Source: a bacterium | GTDB lineage: Bacteria > Vulcanimicrobiota > Xenobia > RGZZ01 | Length of the DNA: 7,045 bases | Reading direction: 5' to 3' | Assembly: GCA_021782195.1 (NCBI GenBank) | Contig: JAJXVI010000121.1 | Span: forward strand, 1-7,045 | Part shown: positions 1 to 4,826 of the stretch, one piece after another | Layout: the number at the start of each line of letters is the position of its first letter | Numbering within the stretch: position 1 is the stretch's first letter | Notes under the pieces: model-generated | The model's input: the letters and a program-made list of their open reading frames with translations, nothing else | What the model was told of the DNA's origin: nothing | The model's database searches: none | Position numbers and translations under genes: made by a program

Positions 1-40
1 CAACCAACAAGATATAGTAGATCGGCCGGCCTTCTAGCCC

Positions 41-210
41 CCAGATGTTGATCGGCGCGACCTTTTCGGCCGCGCCTCTAGGAGCTCGGCTGAAAAACCC
101 TTGACGGCGTTGCGGGAATCCCGCAAGTTGCGTTGCACAGTGGATCGGCCGTCGTCCCTGGCTCGGGATGTTGATCGGTGCGATCTTTTCGGCCGCGCTT
201 CCAGATGTTG
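41..210. repeat. Diverged direct repeat, two 35-bp copies plus a partial third
   Basis: Copy 1 spans 44-78 and copy 2 spans 167-201, 123 bp apart. They are identical except at three sites (56/179, 61/184, 76/199), and each difference is C in copy 1 against T in copy 2. The 10-mer ccagatgttg that leads into copy 1 (41-50) recurs at 201-210 directly after copy 2, so a third unit appears to start and then stop. The spacer between the copies is not repeated, so this is not a simple tandem array. With only two full copies and an irregular layout it does not qualify as CRISPR. Confidence 0.75.
110..126. repeat. Odd palindrome between the direct-repeat copies
   Basis: The arms ttgcggga (110-117) and tcccgcaa (119-126) are perfect inverted copies around a single central base. 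As DNA this has the form of a dimeric-protein binding site; as RNA it would fold with about six pairs and a five-base loop. It sits midway between the two direct-repeat copies. No function can be assigned. Confidence 0.5.
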
Positions 211-224
211 CGTTCGTGATGCTC

Positions 225-255
225 GTGCGGCGGCACCAGACGGTGTCTGCCGCAC
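225..255 (-). terminator. Compound hairpin downstream of the kinase-homologue unit
   Basis: The outer arms gtgcggc (225-231) and gccgcac (249-255) pair perfectly. Inside, cacc (234-237) pairs with ggtg (242-245) around a four-base loop, giving one long interrupted stem. It lies about 50 bp past the stop of the small minus-strand gene at 305. No T-run follows on the minus strand, so it is either a non-canonical terminator or a 3'-end stabilising structure. The fold is seen directly; the role is inferred. Confidence 0.3.
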
Positions 256-304
256 CGACGCGACCAGGTCCGGGCAGGAACCCGTGCCTGGGAAGGCGTG
301 CGGA

Positions 305-544
305 TCAGCGGAAGGGGAGGACGACCAGGCGGGAGGCTGGCGCCGACTGCCTGTGGAGCGTGGGAGTGTCGTAACGTCGCGGGGAGTGGATCACGATCAG
401 GCTCGGTGGGTCGTCTGACTTTTGTTTCTGTGTGTTCCGTAACCAGATGAGTGCCGCAAGGGCGGCAATGCCTCCAATGACTGCGGGCATGAATTTGTTC
501 AACGGGCACTTCCTCAGAGGCAAGGTGGACGATAGTGCCATCAT
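305..544 (-). CDS. Small single-span membrane protein (79 aa), hypothetical
   Basis: I do not recognise a family. The frame starts 42 bp after the stop of the kinase homologue on the same strand, which suggests co-transcription. Two ATG codons lie in tandem at the start. AAGG (552-555 on the plus strand) stands 7 nt before the first, a good ribosome-binding site. Residues 19-35 form a hydrophobic span rich in Ala, Ile and Leu, followed by RNTQKQK, so the positive-inside rule places the roughly 40-residue polar tail in the cytoplasm. An internal Met19 at 490 also precedes the span but has no well-placed ribosome-binding site. The gene could be a small partner of the membrane-anchored kinase homologue, or a chance frame; the membrane span, ribosome-binding site and spacing favour a gene. 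Confidence 0.45.
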   Translation of the reverse strand: MMALSSTLPLRKCPLNKFMPAVIGGIAALAALIWLRNTQKQKSDDPPSLIVIHSPRRYDTPTLHRQSAPASRLVVLPFR

Positions 545-586
545 AACACTGCCTTCACCGAGGCCGCAAGTAGCCGCTCGTGCGCG

Positions 587-1696
587 TCAGGAATCGGAAG
601 CCTGTGTGGCTTCGCTCTCCTCCGCCGACTGTTCCAGGGACTGTTCGAGCATTTGAAGTTCCGTGGTGAGGTAGCCTGCCGAGGCCGGACGCCGACTCGG
701 GTCCTTTTCCATCATCCGCGCAATCAGGTCGTCCAGTTCAGCCGGTACATTGGCAACCAGGAGCGACGGGTGAGGCGGGTCCTGCGTCATCTTGTGCATC
801 ACCAGTTCGCCGAACGTGGTGCCCGCGTACGGCGCCTGGCCGGTCAGCATCTCAAATGCAACGATCCCAAGCGAGTAGAGGTCGGAACGCCCGTCGAGTG
901 GCTTGCCCGTGATCTGTTCCGGCGACATGTACAGACCGGTCCCGAGGACGTCGCCGCGTTGGGTGAGTTGCTGCTGGGCTTCGGACTGCACGATGCCGAA
1001 ATTCGAAAGAATGGCGCGCCCTTCGGCCGTCAGGAGAATGCTGAGAGGCTTCACATTGCGATGCACGACGTCGCAGCGGTGCACGTCGGCAAGCGCGGAC
1101 GTCATGTCCAGCATGATGGACACCACGTCAAGCGGATGCAACGGCCCGGTGCGCTTGAGCACGGAAGAGAGTTCCTCCCCGATGATCGGGTCGGTGACGA
1201 GCATCGGAATCACGCGTCCCCGGTCCTTGAGTTTCTCGAAGGCCTTGAAGTGTTGCACGTGAGGATTGTTGATTGCTGACAGGATGGAAGCCTCGCGTTC
1301 GATGCGGCCGATGGTCGTCTTGTCTTCGAGTGCACTGGAGGTCGGAATCTTCAGTTCGCAGGGTTCGTTGCGACTGTTCACACCGCGGTAGGTGATGAAG
1401 CCGACCCCTTCCGAAAGTTTCTGCTGGAGGCGATAACCGCCAATCTCGGTGCGGCTGAAAGGGAGACTCGACAGGTTGAGCATGTTTTCCGACATGCTCA
1501 GAATGCGTGCTGCAGCGAGTTCGGTTTTTCGTTTCTGCGACAGGACGCGGAGCAACACTGCTACGACCGCCACCAGCACGACGACCAGCAGGATCACCAG
1601 CGCTGTGAGCCCTGACCCGTCTACGTCTCCGAGAAAGATTGTGGTGTGAAGCGCGCCGCCGATGGACGGCAGCCACGGCAGTCGGCTGCCTGGCAT
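587..1696 (-). CDS. Membrane-anchored Ser/Thr kinase homologue, probable pseudokinase (369 aa)
   Basis: This is a Hanks-type kinase fold behind one transmembrane helix. Residues 1-29 are a short, probably extracytoplasmic N-terminus, 30-51 the helix, and RVLSQKRK after it places the kinase fold (about 88-350) in the cytoplasm. Retained: the VAIK-type Lys (K116 in ELKI), helix C Glu (E135), YMSPEQ (SPE at 258-260), the helix F Asp (D272 in DGRSDLYSLG) and the DPSRRP motif (R336). Lost: the HRD Asp is Asn (HRN, 212-214), the metal-binding Asn is Ser219, the DFG Asp is Asn (NFG, 232-234), and the glycine loop reads LSEGVGFITY, lacking its first and third Gly. Catalysis is therefore unlikely; an allosteric or scaffold role is inferred. 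The ATG at 1696 is preceded by GAGGAG 4 nt upstream. The frame stays open to 2140, but that part is low-complexity and Arg/Pro-rich and was rejected. The C-terminus is acidic. A small membrane protein follows 42 bp downstream. Confidence 0.93.
   Translation of the reverse strand: MPGSRLPWLPSIGGALHTTIFLGDVDGSGLTALVILLVVVLVAVVAVLLRVLSQKRKTELAAARILSMSENMLNLSSLPFSRTEIGGYRLQQKLSEGVGFITYRGVNSRNEPCELKIPTSSALEDKTTIGRIEREASILSAINNPHVQHFKAFEKLKDRGRVIPMLVTDPIIGEELSSVLKRTGPLHPLDVVSIMLDMTSALADVHRCDVVHRNVKPLSILLTAEGRAILSNFGIVQSEAQQQLTQRGDVLGTGLYMSPEQITGKPLDGRSDLYSLGIVAFEMLTGQAPYAGTTFGELVMHKMTQDPPHPSLLVANVPAELDDLIARMMEKDPSRRPASAGYLTTELQMLEQSLEQSAEESEATQASDS
1477..1500 (-). repeat. Perfect 9-bp hairpin inside the kinase-homologue coding region
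   Basis: The arms at 1477-1485 (tgagcatgt) and 1492-1500 (acatgctca) are perfect inverted copies around a six-base loop. In the message they fall about 65-75 codons after the start, just past the membrane helix, in the stretch encoding LSMSENMLNLSS. This may be chance, or an RNA fold that slows translation after the helix emerges. Confidence 0.4.
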
Positions 1697-1871
1697 AGGA
1701 CTCCTCTGCTCTTGGAGTTCGACCGAGAACCTTCTTGCCCCGTCTTGGGGCCTTACAACCTGCAATGTACAGCGCCTCGGCCGATGTCCTGCTCCCCATC
1801 CATCACGCTGATCGGCGCGACCACGGTTGGACGAGCCTCTCCATTCACCCGGTCGTGAACGAACCCGCCTC

Positions 1872-1900
1872 ATTCTATCACGAGCGTCGGGTTGGAGCAA
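1872..1900 (-). promoter_or_regulatory. Candidate sigma70-type promoter for the kinase homologue
   Basis: Read on the minus strand, TTGCTC (1895-1900) is followed after 17 bp by TAGAAT (1872-1877). The -10 differs from consensus by one base; the -35 keeps only TTG. Transcription would start near 1865, leaving a leader of about 170 nt before the ATG at 1696. Assigned by eye only. Confidence 0.3.
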
Positions 1901-2039
1901 GGAAATGGGCTCAGATAAGAGGTTGCAGGAGCGTCCTGTCGTGGGAAGAAGGAAGGGGGGCTTCCGCTCCCTGCTCCCGGTCGGAAGCCTGGAGCCAACG
2001 TGAGCATCACGGCCTGGGGGGCTGCGTTTTGAGACAGAA

Positions 2040-2053
2040 CTCACCTCGGTGAG
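2040..2053 (+). promoter_or_regulatory. Palindrome overlapping the ribosome-binding region of the sensor gene
   Basis: The arms ctcacc (2040-2045) and ggtgag (2048-2053) form a perfect 14-bp palindrome. Its right arm runs into the purine-rich stretch gaggaaagga (2051-2060) that serves as ribosome-binding site for the ATG at 2071. As DNA it could be an operator; as RNA the two-base loop is too tight for the full stem, so a DNA-level role is more likely. Confidence 0.35.
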
Positions 2054-2070
2054 GAAAGGAACGGTGCCAC

Positions 2071-2571
2071 ATGGTGGGCGATCCGATGAAGGTGCGGCTT
2101 TCCGACCTGCGAGGTCTTCCCCTGTTTCACGGCATTTCACTCCTCAAGTTGAGGCGGATTGCGGCCTTCTGCCGAAAGCGCGTACTGCCCAAGAACACGG
2201 TGATGTTTCTCGAGGACGAACCCGCAACTCATCTCTATTTTGTGCTGAAAGGGAGCGTGGCGATCACCACGACGGTCGAAGGAAGGCGGACCACGGTGCA
2301 TGAGGTGCATGAGATGGGGTGTGTCGACTGGAGTTCACTCGTTGAACCCTATCTGTGCACGGCGACCGCTCAGTGCACCCAGCCATGTCTGGTGCTCGAG
2401 ATCGACGCACTCTTGCTGCGTCGTCGCATTGCACGTGACCATCGTCTGGGGAGCTACATCATGACCACGGTGGCGACGTTGCTTCACGAGCGGTTGCTGG
2501 AGACACGGCGATTCTACACCGATCGACTTGAGCGACACGTGGAACCGGTGCTTGCTGGCGCGAGCGTCTGA
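2071..2571 (+). CDS. Stand-alone CRP-like cyclic-nucleotide-binding-fold protein (166 aa)
   Basis: Residues about 15-120 follow the CRP/FNR sensor-domain pattern: LFHGISLLKLRRIAAF, then VMFLEDEPATHLYFVLKGSVAI (positions 44-65), then a long helix at about 115-150. No helix-turn-helix follows, so it should not bind DNA itself; it more likely senses a ligand or contacts another protein. The phosphate-binding cassette is degenerate: where cAMP binders have GEL...RSA, this protein has GCVDWSSLVEPYLCTATA (83-100), with neither the Glu nor the Arg. Cysteines lie at 34, 84, 96, 102 and 106, four of them around that pocket. The start at 2071 follows gaggaaagga at a rather long spacing of about 10 nt; Met6 at 2086 has no ribosome-binding site. 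The gene is divergent from the kinase homologue, suggesting shared control. The family call is firm; the ligand is unknown. Confidence 0.88.
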   Translation: MVGDPMKVRLSDLRGLPLFHGISLLKLRRIAAFCRKRVLPKNTVMFLEDEPATHLYFVLKGSVAITTTVEGRRTTVHEVHEMGCVDWSSLVEPYLCTATAQCTQPCLVLEIDALLLRRRIARDHRLGSYIMTTVATLLHERLLETRRFYTDRLERHVEPVLAGASV

Positions 2572-2590
2572 GTGCTCGGTGGCCGAGCAC
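2572..2590 (+). terminator. Small hairpin directly after the sensor-gene stop
   Basis: The arms gtgctcgg (2572-2579) and ccgagcac (2583-2590) pair perfectly around a three-base loop, starting at the base after the TGA. No T-run follows. It probably works with the larger stem at 2612-2653 in ending or protecting the transcript. Confidence 0.4.
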
Positions 2591-2611
2591 GCGGCCCGGC
2601 CTGACACGCCC

Positions 2612-2653
2612 AACCGCCCAGGGCGCGTTACCAGGGTTGCGCCCTGGGCGGTT
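2612..2653. terminator. Perfect 15-bp stem between convergent genes, bidirectional terminator
   Basis: The arms aaccgcccagggcgc (2612-2626) and gcgccctgggcggtt (2639-2653) are exact inverted copies around a 12-base loop. The stem sits between the stops of two convergent genes (2571 and 2667), so it can serve both strands. The outer pairs are AA/TT, giving only a very short T tail each way, weaker than a textbook rho-independent terminator, but the GC-rich stem is very stable. Confidence 0.7.
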
Positions 2654-2666
2654 CAGCGTGAGCGTC

Positions 2667-3170
2667 TTACCGCGTCTGCCGTGTGATCGCGGGCGACCGG
2701 TCGAGGAAAAGTGCTGCAATGGCCTGCGCGTGGTCGTCCAGGCGTGAACGGTTCTCTGCGTTGATAGCCTCGATACCTTCCCTGAATGCGGCCTCGACGG
2801 TTACGTCGTAACTGTGACGGTCAAAGCCGTGGCGGGTTCGAAACTCACGCAGGAAGTGGTTGCGTTGACGATCGATGGCGTCCTGCCGTCGAATCCAGTC
2901 GATGCACGTGCGGGCAACGTTGTGCAGAAGGAGGTCGTCGCTCTTCGGCGGGGTCCCGGCAGTTCGAGACATCAGCGAGATGAGTTCTTGCTGTCGTGGT
3001 GTCCACGTGTCCGGCGCATCTGGGCGCGGGCCCATGCCGCATCCGCCAGTCGTTGCGCTACCGAGGGAATCCGGGTTGAAGGCGTGAGACGTCTGGCGTG
3101 AGGCCAGGACCGTCTCCTGCAGAAACGTTCGTGCAAGTTCCACGAGGGCATCCGGCTTGTCTTTGCTCAT
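2667..3170 (-). CDS. Hypothetical protein (167 aa)
   Basis: I do not recognise this protein. It is soluble-looking, without a signal peptide or membrane span. The N-terminal half has a Gly/Pro-rich linker (about 37-55, including GGCGMG); the rest is predicted mainly helical and charged, with WTPRQQELISLMSRT (56-70), a His/Arg-rich centre (NHFLREFRTRHGFDRHS, 104-120) and an Ala/Glu-rich end. No catalytic motif stands out. The ATG at 3170 lacks a clear ribosome-binding site, so the start is uncertain or the message may be leaderless. It converges with the sensor-domain gene and diverges from the radical SAM gene; the roughly 190 bp to the latter probably hold promoters for both. It is the longest frame in the stretch and other frames are broken, which supports it as a gene. 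Confidence 0.6.
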   Translation of the reverse strand: MSKDKPDALVELARTFLQETVLASRQTSHAFNPDSLGSATTGGCGMGPRPDAPDTWTPRQQELISLMSRTAGTPPKSDDLLLHNVARTCIDWIRRQDAIDRQRNHFLREFRTRHGFDRHSYDVTVEAAFREGIEAINAENRSRLDDHAQAIAALFLDRSPAITRQTR

Positions 3171-3304
3171 ATGGTGACGATTCGCGATCGGCAGTCATTC
3201 TCTTGCGAGGGCTCACTCAGGTCCGGAGACATCGCCGGGCAGGACCCAATCAAGCCGGCTGGCGCGGGCGGGGTGCGGAGACGGTGTCCTCGGCGCAGTA
3301 GAGC

Positions 3305-3329
3305 CCTGCCACGAGGTGAGCGTGGCAGG
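3305..3329 (+). promoter_or_regulatory. Perfect 9-bp inverted repeat upstream of the radical SAM gene
   Basis: The arms cctgccacg (3305-3313) and cgtggcagg (3321-3329) pair fully around the seven-base spacer aggtgag. The element lies 32 bp before the ATG at 3362 (14 bp before an alternative TTG at 3344). It could be an operator for a dimeric repressor or a leader hairpin. The loop together with its flanking G resembles a ribosome-binding sequence (GAGGTGA), but no in-frame start lies at the right distance. Confidence 0.45.
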
Positions 3330-3361
3330 CATTTTCACGCGTTTTGTCGAACGCACGCATC

Positions 3362-4771
3362 ATGGTCACAGTTAACAATTCCATCGATCCGTCCCCGTCT
3401 CCCGCTGCAGCACCCACAGTTCGCACTGGTCGACTTCCACAACCGTACGAGTACCCGCCCCGGCGAGAATTTTGTGAGCCCGACTGGCGTCGTCTGCCCG
3501 GGTATCGTGACGTCACAGAGGCGGAATGGGAGAGTGCGCTCTGGCAGCGGAAGAATACCGTGAAGTCTGTTGCCGAGCTTCAGAGAGCCTTCGGAGAGCT
3601 GATCCCGGAGGATCTTGTGGAAAGCATCGCGCGTGACCAGGGCGAGACCGCCACGATGTCGCTTCTCATTCCTCCACAGATGTTGAACGTCATGAACGAG
3701 CGCGACCTCTGGAATGATCCGGTCCGCCGCTACATGTTGCCGGCACACCGGGACCGGCGCAGCACGTGGTGCTCGCACCCGTATGCGGAACGCGACAGCC
3801 TTCACGAGGCTGAGATGTGGGCCGTGGAAGGGCTGACGCATCGCTATCCCACCAAGGTGCTGGCAGAACTGCTGTCGACGTGCCCTCAGTACTGTGGTCA
3901 TTGCACCCGCATGGATCTGGTGGGGAATGATGTCCCCGCTGTCACGAAACACCGATTCGAGATTCCCCAGAAGGATCGCTATGCACGCATCCTCGGCTAC
4001 CTGCGCAAGACCCCATCGGTGCGTGACGTCGTCGTGTCCGGGGGAGACATCGCAAATGTCCCGATCCAGGTTCTCGAAGATTTTGTGAGCCAGTTGCTCG
4101 ATATTGAGAACATTCGCGATATTCGCCTGGCGTCCAAGGGACTGCAGGGTTTGCCGCAGCACTTTTTGCAGGACTCGGTCCTGGCCGGTCTCGAGCGACT
4201 TGCTCGGAAGGCCTGGAGTCGCGGCGTTGATATCGCGATTCACACGCACGTCAACCACGCCAGTCAGGTGACTCCCCTCGTTGCCAGGGCGGTGCGGAAG
4301 TTGTTGGGACTGGGCTTCCGGGACGTGCGGAACCAGGGCGTCTTGTTGCGAGGTGTGAACGCGACGCAGAACGACCTGCTCGACCTGTGCTTTACTCTGC
4401 TCGATCACGGCCACATCATGCCCTACTATTTCTACATGTGTGACATGATTCCAAATGCCGAGCACTGGCGCGTGGCGGTGTGGGAGGCACAGGAACTCCA
4501 GCATGACATCATGGGGTATCTACCTGGCTTTGCCACCCCCCGTATCGTCTGTGATGTTCCTTTTGTCGGCAAACGTTGGGTCCACCAGGTGCATGATTAT
4601 GACCGTGAGCGCGGCATCTCGCACTGGACCAAGAACTATCGTACGGGAATTGAAGTGGCTGACGCCGGTGCGCTCGAGCGCACCTACGCGTACTATGACC
4701 CGATCGATACGTTGCCTCCATCCGGCCAGGAGTGGTGGCGCCAGCATTCCGGGCAGCCCGTGGTTTCCTGA
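3362..4771 (+). CDS. kamA: KamA-family radical SAM aminomutase (lysine 2,3-aminomutase-like, about 469 aa)
   Basis: Members of this family use a [4Fe-4S] cluster, S-adenosylmethionine and PLP to move an amino group from C2 to C3 of lysine or a relative. The cluster motif CPQYCGHC gives Cys174, 178 and 181 (CxxxCxxC), followed by the SAM-contact motif SGGD (226-229). The PLP lysine is K404 in DVPFVGKRW, where clostridial LAM has DAPGGGGK, so this loop is one residue shorter and lacks the glycine run. The two Asp that hold the lysine side-chain amine in LAM have counterparts: D361 (YMCDM) and D398 (CDVP). An N-terminal part of about 110 residues (EFCEPDWRRLPGYRDVTEAEW) belongs to a longer subgroup that I recall from Actinobacteria, annotated as lysine 2,3-aminomutase. 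It is longer than clostridial LAM and much longer than EpmB. The start is unclear: ATG 3362 or in-frame TTG 3344, neither with a good ribosome-binding site. A secreted-protein gene follows after 55 bp. The substrate is not proven. Confidence 0.93.
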   Translation: MVTVNNSIDPSPSPAAAPTVRTGRLPQPYEYPPRREFCEPDWRRLPGYRDVTEAEWESALWQRKNTVKSVAELQRAFGELIPEDLVESIARDQGETATMSLLIPPQMLNVMNERDLWNDPVRRYMLPAHRDRRSTWCSHPYAERDSLHEAEMWAVEGLTHRYPTKVLAELLSTCPQYCGHCTRMDLVGNDVPAVTKHRFEIPQKDRYARILGYLRKTPSVRDVVVSGGDIANVPIQVLEDFVSQLLDIENIRDIRLASKGLQGLPQHFLQDSVLAGLERLARKAWSRGVDIAIHTHVNHASQVTPLVARAVRKLLGLGFRDVRNQGVLLRGVNATQNDLLDLCFTLLDHGHIMPYYFYMCDMIPNAEHWRVAVWEAQELQHDIMGYLPGFATPRIVCDVPFVGKRWVHQVHDYDRERGISHWTKNYRTGIEVADAGALERTYAYYDPIDTLPPSGQEWWRQHSGQPVVS

Positions 4772-4826
4772 GCGACGCTTTATCCTGGCGCTTTGTTGGG
4801 CGGTACGGCGGAGGAAAGAGATTCAC

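Larger units (their letters stand above)
1..304. other. Gene-free left edge with repeats and hairpins
   Basis: No reading frame here looks like a real protein: the open frames are arginine- and serine-rich translations of the repeats. The stretch holds a diverged 35-bp direct repeat (44-78 and 167-201), an odd palindrome (110-126) between the copies, and a compound hairpin (225-255). It lies downstream of the minus-strand kinase-homologue unit, so it may serve as its 3' region or as the boundary to whatever lies to the left. No tRNA, rRNA or insertion-sequence end is visible. Confidence 0.55.
1697..2070. other. Divergent control region between the kinase homologue and the sensor-domain gene
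   Basis: This 374-bp stretch has no credible gene; the minus-strand frame that extends the kinase homologue through it is compositionally unlike a protein. It must hold promoters for both divergent genes. Visible elements are a candidate minus-strand promoter (1872-1900), a hairpin with arms ggcttccg (1959-1966) and cggaagcc (1982-1989), and a palindrome just before the sensor gene (2040-2053). A weak plus-strand promoter-like pair, TTGGAG at 1892-1897 and GATAAG at 1914-1919 with a 16-bp gap, overlaps the minus-strand candidate. Confidence 0.6.

Noticed and set aside
41..210. CRISPR array
   Set aside because: Only two full copies, 123 bp apart, with an irregular third fragment; no regular spacers or cas genes.
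34..255. 73-codon minus-strand frame across the left repeats
   Set aside because: It is mostly the translation of the direct repeat, has no ribosome-binding site and no hydrophobic core.
653..1279. Plus-strand open frame opposite the kinase homologue
   Set aside because: Low-complexity, Arg/His-rich translation antisense to a recognisable kinase fold.
1809..1822. Third copy of the left repeat (tgatcggcgcgacc shared with 49-62)
   Set aside because: The match is only 14 bp with no similarity in the flanks; it could be a remnant but is too short to call.
1697..2140. Upstream extension of the kinase-homologue frame (148 more residues)
   Set aside because: It is Arg/Pro/Ser-rich without structure, precedes a good ribosome-binding site and ATG at 1696, and would overlap the start of the divergent sensor gene.
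2826..2845. tRNA T-arm-like sequence (gggttcgaaactc)
   Set aside because: The flanking bases do not form a T-stem, no other tRNA arms are visible, and it lies inside an open reading frame.
3322..3340. Sigma54-type -24/-12 promoter (TGGCAGGC...)
   Set aside because: The -24 half is fair but the -12 GC is absent, and the TGGCA belongs to the inverted repeat.
3335..4504. Long minus-strand open frame opposite the radical SAM gene
   Set aside because: The plus strand encodes a clearly conserved enzyme over the same span; the antisense frame has no recognisable domain and reflects GC-rich codon bias.
4455..4826. Upstream part of the frame that encodes the secreted protein
   Set aside because: It overlaps the conserved C-terminus of the aminomutase in another frame, and the signal peptide begins only after the ribosome-binding site at 4810-4820.
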